DNA of 64,000 nt from Ventosimonas gracilis (GTDB lineage Bacteria > Pseudomonadota > Gammaproteobacteria > Pseudomonadales > Pseudomonadaceae), in contig NZ_LSZO01000166.1 of the NCBI RefSeq assembly GCF_001580025.1, positions 1 through 64,000 on the forward strand. The letters are read 5' to 3'. Within the stretch, counting starts at the first letter, position 1. The number at the start of each line of letters is the position of its first letter. Of the stretch, positions 37,420-44,346 are shown one piece after another. The notes under the pieces were generated by a model, which did not search any database, was not told the origin of the DNA, and worked only from the letters and a program-made list of their open reading frames with translations. The position numbers and the translations under genes are program-made.

Positions 37420-37579
37420 CAGTGCCTCTTTTGTATTTTTCGTGCAAACAAAAAGCCCCTGACCGCACAGTGCCTTTGCTCTGCGCAACATCAGGGGCTT
37501 TCATAGCCAATGGTTAGTAGAAGCAGCGCTCATGGCTGCGGGTATTGCAAAATTCAAACCGGTCGCCTTTGACCGGCCT
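37420..37579 (-). promoter_or_regulatory. ANTAR-type antitermination leader of the amide operon
   Basis: About 160 nt of untranslated leader precede the hydrolase gene. Right after the expected start of transcription, the minus strand folds as CCGGTC-AAAGGC-GACCGG (37576-37559). This is a 6-bp stem, extendable by G-U pairs, with a six-base loop that has A at position 1 and G at position 4, the rule known for ANTAR-bound RNAs. A second stem GCAGC/GCTGC with a seven-base loop lies at about 37540-37524, and an intrinsic terminator ends the leader. AAAGGC recurs inside the terminator apex. The second hexaloop stem typical of the class is not clean by eye. Confidence 0.75.
37447..37501 (-). terminator. 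Leader intrinsic terminator of the amide operon
   Basis: On the minus strand AAAGCCCCTGA (37501-37491) pairs perfectly over 11 bp with TCAGGGGCTTT (37462-37452), followed by TTTTTG. Inside it GCGCAG can pair with CTGTGC. The stem ends about 30 nt before the hydrolase start, between its promoter and its coding region, so it must be bypassed for the operon to be expressed. Confidence 0.9.
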
Positions 37580-37585
37580 GGCAAG

Positions 37586-37613
37586 GTTAGATGGCCTTTA
37601 AAAAGATTGTCAA
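37586..37613 (-). promoter_or_regulatory. Predicted sigma-70 promoter of the amide operon
   Basis: A perfect -35 TTGACA (37613-37608) is followed after 16 nt by a -10 TCTAAC (37591-37586, 4 of 6). Transcription would start near 37579, so that the hexaloop stem begins within the first five nucleotides of the RNA. Confidence 0.65.
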
Positions 37614-37779
37614 GGCCAGGCGTTGGTTCCAACTAAACAGCAACTACAGCCTTTGGCATGCGATTTGTGGGCATCCTGGTCGTAATGGCGTGAATGGGTA
37701 GTGGCCGGATACAGTCGATTGACCTGACCGCCGCCACTCGCTGAAATACCGCACTCCATCCCATAGACAAGGAAACAGC
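37614..37779. other. Intergenic region between amide operon and patatin gene
   Basis: These bases complete the 360-nt gap between the hydrolase start and the patatin start. I see no gene. They should contain the patatin promoter, but no convincing -35/-10 pair was found. A ribosome site AAGGAAACAGC closes the region. Confidence 0.4.
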
Positions 37780-38721
37780 ATGAGCGGCAAGCGGGTGGCG
37801 TTGGTTTTGGGGTCGGGCGGGGCGCGCGGTTATACGCATATCGGCGTGATCGATGAGTTGCTGGCTCGCGGTTATCAGATTGACTGCATCGCCGGTTGCT
37901 CAATGGGCGCACTGATAGGTGGCATTTACGCCGCAGGTAAACTGGATGACTACCGGCAGTGGGTAGAAGGCCTGGATTATCTGGACGTGCTGCGCTTGCT
38001 CGACCTTGGCTCGCGTCTGGGTGCCATTCGCGGTGAAAAGGTCTTTGGCCGCATCCGTGAGATGCTAGGCGAGGTCAATATCGAGGATTTGCCGATTGCC
38101 TATACCGCGGTCGCCACAGACCTGACCAATCAGCAGGAAATTTGGTTTCAAGAGGGCTGTCTGCATCAGGCCATGCGGGCGTCGGCGGCCATTCCCAGCC
38201 TGTTTACCCCGGCACAACAAGGCAGCCGCATGCTGGTTGATGGTGGGCTGCTTAATCCGCTACCGATAGTGCCGGTGGTTTCCAGTCACTGTGACTTGAT
38301 TATCGCGGTCAATCTCAATGCAGGCCACAACCCCGGCTACCATCTGCCCGCCGTGGAGCGCCCGCCGCAGTTAAAAGAGCGCGCCGCGCAATTGCGCCAT
38401 TCGCTGAGCACTCGTCTGCCGTTTCGTGACAGGGAAGAAAAAACGCCGCCCACCCTGCCGGATAAGGCCGATAAGGTTGTAAACGGTAACGGCAACTTTG
38501 CCCCCAGCACACTGCTCGAATTGGTTGGGCAGAGCTTTGAAGTGATGCAAAATTCCTTGGCACACTACAAAGTCGCGGGTTATCCGCCGGATGTGCTGAT
38601 TAACGTGCCGCGCACCCTTTGCCGGTTTTTTGAGTTTCACAAAGCGCCGGAAATTATCAAACTGGGTCGGCAAATCGCCCGTGACAGCTTAAGCCGCTTT
38701 GAGTGCGGCATTAGCCCGTAA
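37780..38721 (+). CDS. Patatin-like phospholipase (RssA-like)
   Basis: 313 residues. The oxyanion glycine loop is LGSGGARGYTHIGVI, the nucleophile elbow GCSMGALIGGIYA (GxSxG with Ser) and the Asp of the dyad is in VDGGLLNPLPI. No signal peptide is seen, so it is cytoplasmic or membrane-associated. It would hydrolyse acyl ester bonds of lipids. Length and motifs fit the RssA/YchK group of bacterial patatins. A terminator follows about 150 nt downstream. Confidence 0.92.
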   Translation: MSGKRVALVLGSGGARGYTHIGVIDELLARGYQIDCIAGCSMGALIGGIYAAGKLDDYRQWVEGLDYLDVLRLLDLGSRLGAIRGEKVFGRIREMLGEVNIEDLPIAYTAVATDLTNQQEIWFQEGCLHQAMRASAAIPSLFTPAQQGSRMLVDGGLLNPLPIVPVVSSHCDLIIAVNLNAGHNPGYHLPAVERPPQLKERAAQLRHSLSTRLPFRDREEKTPPTLPDKADKVVNGNGNFAPSTLLELVGQSFEVMQNSLAHYKVAGYPPDVLINVPRTLCRFFEFHKAPEIIKLGRQIARDSLSRFECGISP

Positions 38722-38876
38722 ACTTGATATGCCAAATTGGTTTAAAGATGCAGGCTTTGTCGGTGGAAAGCCTTGGAATTTCGCCAATAATGGGGATTAC
38801 TGGCACAGGATGCATCCCCCAGCATCCCGCCAGTCGGTTACGTTGATTAACGTGACTGTCCCGCCTTTAAATTTAT

Positions 38877-38913
38877 CCGGGTTCATCTCTCCCCCACGGA
38901 ACCCGGTTTTTTT
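38877..38913 (+). terminator. Intrinsic terminator after patatin gene
   Basis: CCGGGTTC (38877-38884) pairs perfectly with GAACCCGG (38899-38906), and seven T residues follow (38907-38913). It lies about 155 nt after the patatin stop. Confidence 0.85.
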
Positions 38914-38944
38914 ATCAGGGTTGCGCGCAAGACCTCGCTCTTCA

Positions 38945-39073
38945 GAGGGTGTCGCAAAAGGCTCCGCTAGCGGATTTCTGCTACGGATTGATTTTATTTA
39001 TATCAATAAAATCATGTGGTTAAAAATTTAATTCCAGAATAAATGAGTTCTCTGCCCCTTTCGCGACAGCCTC
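38945..39073. mobile_element. 129-bp MITE with TTCA target duplication
   Basis: The left end GAGGGTGTCGCAAAAGG (38945-38961) and the reverse complement of the right end, GAGGCTGTCGCGAAAGG (39073-39057), agree at 15 of 17 positions. TTCA flanks both sides (38941-38944 and 39074-39077). The interior has no gene, only a 10-bp stem TGATTTTATT/AATAAAATCA (38989-39014). Such ends resemble those of DDE insertion sequences beginning GAGGCTGTCGC; no matching transposase lies in this window. Confidence 0.75.
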
Positions 39074-39077
39074 TTCA

Positions 39078-40427
39078 GGGCGAGGATGGATAGCGCGGAC
39101 GGCGCAGCCGTCCTTCTTGCGCAGCTCATCAGTGTTGTTTTTCATAGATCGACCTATACTGTCAGGCATGCAACGTCTGCAAGCCTACCAATACGAACTG
39201 ATACCGGATGGGCAGCAAAAGCGCGATATGAGCCGCTTTGCTGGTTCGTGCCGGTTTGTCTATAACAAAGCGCTGGCGTTGCAGAAGGAGCGCGACGAGG
39301 CCGATAAGCAAACGCAGTTCAGCTATACGATGCTGGCAAATCGGCTACCTGCGTGGAAGCGCGAGCTTGCCTGGTTGAAGTTCTCGCCTGCGCAGACTTT
39401 GCAGCAATCGCTCAAAGACCTTGAGCGGGCGTATGCCAATTTTTTTGCCAAACGGGCGGAATTTCCACGGTTCAAAAGGAAGGGCGTGCGCGACAGCTTC
39501 CGCTATCCGCAGCCGCAACAAATCAAACTGGACGAAGCGAACGGGCGGATATTTTTGCCTAAGCTGGGCTGGCTGCGCTATCGCAACAGCAGAAATATTC
39601 AGGGCCAAGTGCGCAATGCCACGGTATCGCTGCGGGCGGGACGGTGGTTTGTGTCGATACAGACCGAGCGGGAAGTGAATAAGCCATTGCCCGAAGCCAC
39701 CAGCGCCATTGGCATTGATGTTGGCATTGCCCGTTTTGCCACGCTCTCGGACAGCAGCTACCTTGCGCCGCTCAACAGTTTCAAGCGGCATGAAACGGCG
39801 CTGAAGAAGGCGCAGCAGTCAATGAGCCGAAAGGAGAAATTCAGCAGTAATTGGAGGAAAGCCAAACGCAAGGTTCAGCGCCTGCACGCCCGCATCGGCC
39901 ACGCCCGCCATGACTACCTGCACAAAGCCACAACCACGATCAGCCAAAACCACGCGATAGTGTGTATTGAGGATTTGCAGGTACGCAATATGTCGAAATC
40001 GGCGGCGGGAACAAGCGAAGAACCGGGGCGCAACGTCAAAGCCAAATCAGGGCTGAATAAAGCGATTCTGGATCAGGGTTGGTTCGAGTTTCGGCGGCAG
40101 TTGCAATACAAGCTGGACTGGAACGGCGGCATACTGATAGCCGTGCCACTGCAAAATACCAGCCGAACCTGTCCCGTATGCGGGCATATCTCAAAGGACA
40201 ACCGCCAGACGCAAGCGGAATTTGTATGTGTCGAATGCGATTATGAAAACAATGCCGATGTCGTCGGCGCGATCAACATATTAAGGGCAGGACATGCCCG
40301 GTTCGCCTGTGAAGTGAATCCTGAAGTAAGGGATCAGCAGCAGGAACCCGCCGAGGTGATTCAGCTGGGCAAATGCCTCGCTGGACGCGGTAGGAATCCC
40401 CTTGTTTTAACAAGGGGAGGATGTCAA
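39078..40427 (+). mobile_element. IS200/IS605-type tnpB-only element
   Basis: The element carries tnpB and no tnpA transposase. The right end is defined by a hairpin CCCCTTGTT-TT-AACAAGGGG (40398-40417) followed by AGGATGTCAA, a form common at right ends of tnpB elements. The left limit is uncertain: it lies after the MITE and before 39168, possibly at the hairpin near 39097. Such elements make a guide RNA from the 3' end of tnpB that runs into flanking DNA, here the 3' end of tatD. Insertion changed the last codons of tatD. Confidence 0.75.
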
Positions 40428-40433
40428 AGATGA
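39168..40433 (+). CDS. tnpB: RNA-guided nuclease TnpB
   Basis: 421 residues from the ATG at 39168 (MQRLQAYQYELIPDGQQ). The RuvC-type triad is intact: Asp184 in IGIDVGIARF, Glu268 in VCIEDLQVRN and Asp364 in NNADVVGAINI. Zinc ligands are Cys335, Cys338, Cys354 and Cys357 (CPVCGH, CVECDY). TnpB cuts DNA next to a short motif when guided by an RNA made from the element's right end, favouring retention of the element. Its last residue and stop codon (40428-40433) lie beyond the GTCAA right end, in flanking DNA. No tnpA is present, so transposition would need help in trans. Confidence 0.93.
   Translation: MQRLQAYQYELIPDGQQKRDMSRFAGSCRFVYNKALALQKERDEADKQTQFSYTMLANRLPAWKRELAWLKFSPAQTLQQSLKDLERAYANFFAKRAEFPRFKRKGVRDSFRYPQPQQIKLDEANGRIFLPKLGWLRYRNSRNIQGQVRNATVSLRAGRWFVSIQTEREVNKPLPEATSAIGIDVGIARFATLSDSSYLAPLNSFKRHETALKKAQQSMSRKEKFSSNWRKAKRKVQRLHARIGHARHDYLHKATTTISQNHAIVCIEDLQVRNMSKSAAGTSEEPGRNVKAKSGLNKAILDQGWFEFRRQLQYKLDWNGGILIAVPLQNTSRTCPVCGHISKDNRQTQAEFVCVECDYENNADVVGAINILRAGHARFACEVNPEVRDQQQEPAEVIQLGKCLAGRGRNPLVLTRGGCQR
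40398..40427 (+). ncRNA. Predicted right-end guide-RNA scaffold of the tnpB element
   Basis: In this family the guide RNA (omegaRNA/reRNA) overlaps the tnpB 3' end and finishes with the right-end hairpin followed by the guide. Here the terminal stem CCCCTTGTT/AACAAGGGG and AGGATGTCAA would be the scaffold end, and the guide would start at 40428 in tatD DNA, antisense to tatD. The 5' end of the RNA cannot be fixed by eye. Confidence 0.5.
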
Positions 40434-41204
40434 AGATTTGAATAACTGCTGAAAATTAGCCGTGGTTTGCGAGGCCAGTTCTTGCCAACCAATACCGCGA
40501 AGTTCGGCGATAAATTCGGCGACTTCGCGCACATACTGCGGCAGATTCGGCTTGCCGCGATAAGGCACAGGCGCAAGATAAGGCGCGTCGGTTTCTATCA
40601 GCAAACGTTCCAGCGGCACTTTTTGCGCGACTTCGCGCAGTGCACCTGCATTGCGAAAGGTGACAATGCCAGACAGCGAGATATAAAAACCCATATCGAG
40701 CGCGGCTTTTGCCATCGGCCAGTCTTCGGTAAAACAGTGCATGACACCGGCTTGCGGCAGAGCGGCTTCACGCAATAAATCCAAAGTATCCTGCCGCGCG
40801 GCGCGGGTATGCACCACAACCGGCAAGCCACTGATACGCGCGGCTTGCAAATGCAAGCGAAACGCCTGTTGCTGCATAGCGGCGTTGTCTACTGCGTGGT
40901 GATAATCCAGACCGGTCTCGCCAATAGCCACCACCTTGGGATGATTAACCTCAGCAAGCAGCCAATCCAGCGTAAGTGCGCCTTCGCCGTCTTCAATATC
41001 GAGCGGATGCACGCCAACCGAGCAATCTACCTCTGCGTATTGCTGCGCCAAGGTTTTAACCGTTGCCGCGTTATCACGGCTCACGCCGATGCAGAGAAAA
41101 TGCGAAACGCCACGTGCACGCGCCGCCTTCAACGCCGCATCCAACGAGCCGTCGTGCGCGTCAAGATTTAAGCGGTCAAGGTGACAATGCGAATCCACCA
41201 GCAT
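40407..41204 (-). CDS. tatD: TatD-family metal-dependent DNase
   Basis: 265 residues. Metal-site motifs of the family: MLVDSHCHLDRLN at the start, GETGLDYHH, PVVVHTRAA, GVMHCFTEDW and LIETDAPYLAPVPYRGKPN. TatD proteins are 3'-5' exonucleases and may also trim or edit RNA or D-aminoacyl-tRNA. The natural C-terminus (FQQLFKSS) is extended by SLTSSPC, encoded by the right end of the tnpB element. Only the last few residues are affected, so function is probably kept. In Pseudomonas tatD follows pilZ, as it does here. Confidence 0.94.
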   Translation of the reverse strand: MLVDSHCHLDRLNLDAHDGSLDAALKAARARGVSHFLCIGVSRDNAATVKTLAQQYAEVDCSVGVHPLDIEDGEGALTLDWLLAEVNHPKVVAIGETGLDYHHAVDNAAMQQQAFRLHLQAARISGLPVVVHTRAARQDTLDLLREAALPQAGVMHCFTEDWPMAKAALDMGFYISLSGIVTFRNAGALREVAQKVPLERLLIETDAPYLAPVPYRGKPNLPQYVREVAEFIAELRGIGWQELASQTTANFQQLFKSSSLTSSPC

Positions 41205-41215
41205 GTTTAAAACCT

Positions 41216-41569
41216 TTACATCGTGTAATTGGGGTGATCTGAGTTCAGCACGCGGATCAACAGGGTTTCAATCTTGATGCGCGTAGCTTGATCTTTTGCG
41301 CTCAGTTGTACGCCGATACCGGGTTTTCTGTGACCTTGGCTGCCTTGCGGAGTGATCCAAACCACTTTGCCAGTCAGCGGGATTTGCTCCGGTTCATTGA
41401 TAAGGCTCAGTAAAACAAATACCTCATCACCCAAACGGTACGGCTTTAAGGTGGGGATAAACAACCCGCCGTTTTTAACAAAAGGCATCCAGCAGGCATA
41501 GAGCGTGGCGTTGTCTCTAATGGCAAAGGGCAAAATACCGCCGCGTCCCATCATGGAAGGTGAACTCAT
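41216..41569 (-). CDS. pilZ: PilZ-domain type IV pilus protein
   Basis: 117 residues from the ATG at 41569, the family's start and length. The sequence GILPFAIRDNATLYACWMPFVKNGGLFIPT, then EVFVLLSLINEPEQIPLTGKVVWITP, is the Pseudomonas/Xanthomonas PilZ type. It lacks the RxxxR and D/NxSxxG motifs, so it probably does not bind cyclic di-GMP. It is needed for type IV pilus assembly. It lies 11 nt before tatD; holB, which precedes pilZ in Pseudomonas, is absent. Confidence 0.92.
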   Translation of the reverse strand: MSSPSMMGRGGILPFAIRDNATLYACWMPFVKNGGLFIPTLKPYRLGDEVFVLLSLINEPEQIPLTGKVVWITPQGSQGHRKPGIGVQLSAKDQATRIKIETLLIRVLNSDHPNYTM

Positions 41570-41674
41570 CGAAGGCTCCGTTATTACTTGGAAGGCTAAA
41601 AACACAATACTACCGTCTGGCACAATCTCTTGCAGCAGGCTTATCATGCGCCGCTTTTAGGGAAGTCGTAACTG

Positions 41675-42715
41675 ATGCGGGTATTGGGGCTGGAAACCTC
41701 CTGTGATGAAACCGGCGTGGCTCTTTATGACAGCGAGCAGGGACTGCTCGCCGATGCGCTGTTCAGTCAGATTGACCTGCACCGCGGGTACGGTGGTGTG
41801 GTGCCGGAACTCGCCTCGCGCGACCATCTTAAGCGGCTGCTGCCGCTGATTCGCCAAGTCCTGGATAAGGCCAAAACCTCGCCCGCTGACTTGCACGGTA
41901 TCGCCTATACGGCAGGGCCCGGTCTAGTCGGCGCACTGCTGGTCGGCGCTTCATGTGGCAAGGCGCTGGCGATGGCTTGGGGCATTCCGGCGCTCGGCGT
42001 GCATCATATGGAAGGCCACTTGCTCGCGCCGATGCTGGAAGCCGCGCCGCCGTCCTTTCCCTGTATCGCGCTGCTGGTTTCCGGCGGACATACCCAACTG
42101 GTACGTATTGATGCCATTGGCCGCTACCAACTGCTCGGCGAATCGCTGGACGATGCCGCCGGTGAAGCCTTCGACAAAACCGCCAAACTGCTGGGGCTTA
42201 ACTACCCCGGCGGGCCAGAAATTGCCCGCCTTGCCTTGCGCGGAAACCTTGGCCGCTTTGTCTTCCCAAGACCCATGACCGACCGCCCCGGCCTTGACAT
42301 GAGTTTTAGCGGATTAAAAACCTTCACCCTAAACACTTGGCAAAACTGCGTATCTGCTGGCGATAACAGCGAGCAAACGCGCTGCGACATTGCCTTGGCT
42401 TTTCAGCAGGCAGTGGTGGAAACGCTCGCCATCAAATGCCAGCGAGCGTTGCAACAAAGCGGTCTTAAACATCTTTTGATAGCCGGTGGAGTCAGCGCCA
42501 ATGCTGCGCTGCGCGAGCGCCTTGCGGCCATGCTGCAAAAAACCGGTGGGCAAGTGTTCTACGCCCGCCCCGAATTTTGTACCGACAATGGCGCGATGAT
42601 TGCCTATGCGGGCTGCCAGCGCCTGCTCGCAGGTCAGCGCGAAGACTTAAAGATTAACGTCCGCGCCCGCTGGCCGCTGGCCGAACTGCCTGCGCTGGAG
42701 GCTGAGCATGGATAA
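41675..42715 (+). CDS. tsaD: tRNA N6-adenosine threonylcarbamoyltransferase TsaD
   Basis: 346 residues. It transfers the threonylcarbamoyl group to A37 of ANN-decoding tRNAs. It begins [19 protein letters not shown], has the iron-binding HHMEGH near residue 110, [11 protein letters not shown] and [13 protein letters not shown], and the ATP-site segment [16 protein letters not shown] followed by [13 protein letters not shown]. It is divergent from pilZ and overlaps folB by 8 nt. Confidence 0.97.
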   Translation: MRVLGLETSCDETGVALYDSEQGLLADALFSQIDLHRGYGGVVPELASRDHLKRLLPLIRQVLDKAKTSPADLHGIAYTAGPGLVGALLVGASCGKALAMAWGIPALGVHHMEGHLLAPMLEAAPPSFPCIALLVSGGHTQLVRIDAIGRYQLLGESLDDAAGEAFDKTAKLLGLNYPGGPEIARLALRGNLGRFVFPRPMTDRPGLDMSFSGLKTFTLNTWQNCVSAGDNSEQTRCDIALAFQQAVVETLAIKCQRALQQSGLKHLLIAGGVSANAALRERLAAMLQKTGGQVFYARPEFCTDNGAMIAYAGCQRLLAGQREDLKINVRARWPLAELPALEAEHG

Positions 42716-43064
42716 AGTCTTTATTGAAGGATTGGAAGTTGCGGTAAAGATCGGCGCTTACGAGTTTGAACGCGCCATTATTCAGTGCCTGCACCTTGAT
42801 TTAACCTGCGCCTTTGACATCCGCCCCGCCGCAGCTACCGACGACTTAAGTAAAGCGCTGGACTACGCCGCACTTGCCGAAAGTATCCAGCAGTTTGCGC
42901 AAAGCGTGCAATTTGAATTGCTGGAAACCTTTGCCGAACGCTTAGCCCAACATTTGCTGGGCGAATTTAATTTGCCCTGGCTGCGCTTAAAACTGGTTAA
43001 ACCCGGCGTCAACCCGCTCGCCCAGCGTGTTGGGCTTGAAATTGAGCGACCTTGCAGTGACTGA
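42708..43064 (+). CDS. folB: Dihydroneopterin aldolase FolB
   Basis: 118 residues. [37 protein letters not shown] is the family start, with the substrate-binding Glu in [39 protein letters not shown] carries the conserved region before the catalytic Lys of KLVKPG. It converts dihydroneopterin to 6-hydroxymethyl-dihydropterin in folate synthesis. It overlaps tsaD and folK by 8 nt each. Confidence 0.95.
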   Translation: MDKVFIEGLEVAVKIGAYEFERAIIQCLHLDLTCAFDIRPAAATDDLSKALDYAALAESIQQFAQSVQFELLETFAERLAQHLLGEFNLPWLRLKLVKPGVNPLAQRVGLEIERPCSD

Positions 43065-43575
43065 GATTTTTTTGGGATTGGGCAGCAATCACCAACGCGA
43101 GCAGCACCTGTGCGCGGCACTGGATGCACTGGCCGATTTTTTAACCGGCCTTTGCTGCTCGCCGGTCTTTGAAAGCGAGCCGGTAGGCTTTAAAGGGGGA
43201 AACTTCTACAACCTCGTCGCCCGTGCGCAAACCGATTGGCCGCTCGCTGAGCTTTCTAAGCGGCTAAAAACCATCGAAGCCGACAATGGCCGCTACGCGC
43301 CGAATCGCCAAGGTTTACCGCTGGATATCGATGTGCTGCTCTACGGCGATAGCGTCGGCACAGCACAAGGTATTGTGCTGCCGCGTGCGGAAATCCTGAA
43401 AAACGCCTTTGTTCTCTGGCCGCTTGCTCTGCTCGCACCCTGCCACTTGCACCCCGGGCAAAACAAAACCTTTGCGCAGCTTTGGCAACAAATGCCCAAA
43501 ACGCAGCGCCTGTGGCCGGTTGCCTTTAACTGGCGCAATCAGCCATTAACGCCCAAGGCTTTGCTCGACCGCTAA
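43057..43575 (+). CDS. folK: HPPK, 2-amino-4-hydroxy-6-hydroxymethyldihydropteridine diphosphokinase FolK
   Basis: 172 residues from a GTG at 43057 overlapping folB by 8 nt. The open frame upstream belongs to folB sequence in another register. Signatures are IFLGLGSNHQREQHLCAAL, SPVFESEPVG, FYNLVARAQTD and the PPPK block RQGLPLDIDVLLYGD, then LPRAEILKNAFVLWPLALLAP. It pyrophosphorylates the FolB product. It is the last gene of the tsaD-folB-folK set. Confidence 0.93.
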   Translation: MTEIFLGLGSNHQREQHLCAALDALADFLTGLCCSPVFESEPVGFKGGNFYNLVARAQTDWPLAELSKRLKTIEADNGRYAPNRQGLPLDIDVLLYGDSVGTAQGIVLPRAEILKNAFVLWPLALLAPCHLHPGQNKTFAQLWQQMPKTQRLWPVAFNWRNQPLTPKALLDR

Positions 43576-43769
43576 TACGACCTTTTTGTGCACTATCCGG
43601 CGAACGCTAGATACTGCACGATATGCGCCGCACGGGAGCCCAGCTTGCGCAGTAACTCCCGCAAAAATGTCCGCCAAAGGGTGGGCAAGCAGAAAACCGA
43701 GCACAAACCCGCATCAAGCGGCAGGAGACAGGTAAAAATGCCTGAAAATACCCGCATCCAACCTGCCGC

Positions 43770-44300
43770 CTAATAACCAGGGGTATTACCGATGTACTGG
43801 CGGTAACGCTCTGCATTCTCTATTAATTGCACATCGGTCAGGCGCTCAAGGCCACTGAGGAAAAAGCCCGGCAGATAGCGCATGTCGACCCGAAAGGCCA
43901 ACACTTCAAAAGGACTGGTCAGCTCTTCAAGGGTGCGTCCATATCGGCCACCCTTTTGGTAGTCGGAGGCTTTGGAGAACGTCGAAACCGCGATGCTCAG
44001 GGTTTTCCCCGCTACGGCCCGCCCTCCGCCATAGGCCCATCCGTCTGCAAAGACATCGTCAATCCACTGTTTGAGAAGTGCTGTGCAGTTGTACCACTGC
44101 ATTGGAAACTGCAGCACAATCCGATCGTGCGCCTCAATTAATCGTTGCTCTTCTGCGATGTCAATCTTGCCGTCAGGATAGCGGCTGTACAGATCGATAA
44201 CCGTCACACCAGGCAAGCCGGTTATGGCTTTGAACCAAGTGGCATTGACACGCGAGTTCGACAGGCCCGGGTGCGCTACAACGACTAATGTCTTGGTCAA
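43770..44300 (-). CDS. NAD(P)H-dependent flavoprotein oxidoreductase (quinone reductase-like)
   Basis: 176 residues from a TTG at 44300, chosen because GAGGAGG lies 5 nt upstream; the GTG at 44318 would put that site inside the gene. Flavodoxin-like fold: LVVVAHPGLSNSRVNATWF, then DRIVLQFPMQWYNCTALLKQWIDDVFADGWAYG, the block of the KefF/MdaB/NQO-type family that holds FMN or FAD. It would reduce quinones or other acceptors. It lies 46 nt after the adjacent FAD oxidoreductase gene and is probably cotranscribed with it. Confidence 0.88.
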   Translation of the reverse strand: MTKTLVVVAHPGLSNSRVNATWFKAITGLPGVTVIDLYSRYPDGKIDIAEEQRLIEAHDRIVLQFPMQWYNCTALLKQWIDDVFADGWAYGGGRAVAGKTLSIAVSTFSKASDYQKGGRYGRTLEELTSPFEVLAFRVDMRYLPGFFLSGLERLTDVQLIENAERYRQYIGNTPGY

Positions 44301-44346
44301 CTCAACCTCCTCGTGCACCGAGCACTCTGGTGCAACTTCTCCTGCT

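Larger units (their letters stand above)
38722..39167. other. Intergenic region with terminator and MITE
   Basis: 446 bases without a gene between the patatin gene and tnpB. They hold the terminator at 38877-38913, the 129-bp MITE at 38945-39073 with its target duplication, a broken hairpin around it, and a stem GGACGGC-GCA-GCCGTCC at 39097-39113 that may be the folded left end of the tnpB element. Confidence 0.7.

Noticed and set aside
37546-37561. Sigma-54-like GG-N10-GC (GGTTTGAATTTTGC) upstream of the amide hydrolase
   Set aside because: It lies inside the leader, downstream of the hexaloop stem and the better sigma-70 promoter, lacks TGGCAC at -24, and no sigma-54 activator gene is nearby.
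43588-43816. Short overlapping frames in the folK to flavoprotein gap
   Set aside because: Low-complexity Arg/Ser-rich translations on both strands, no family pattern and no ribosome site.
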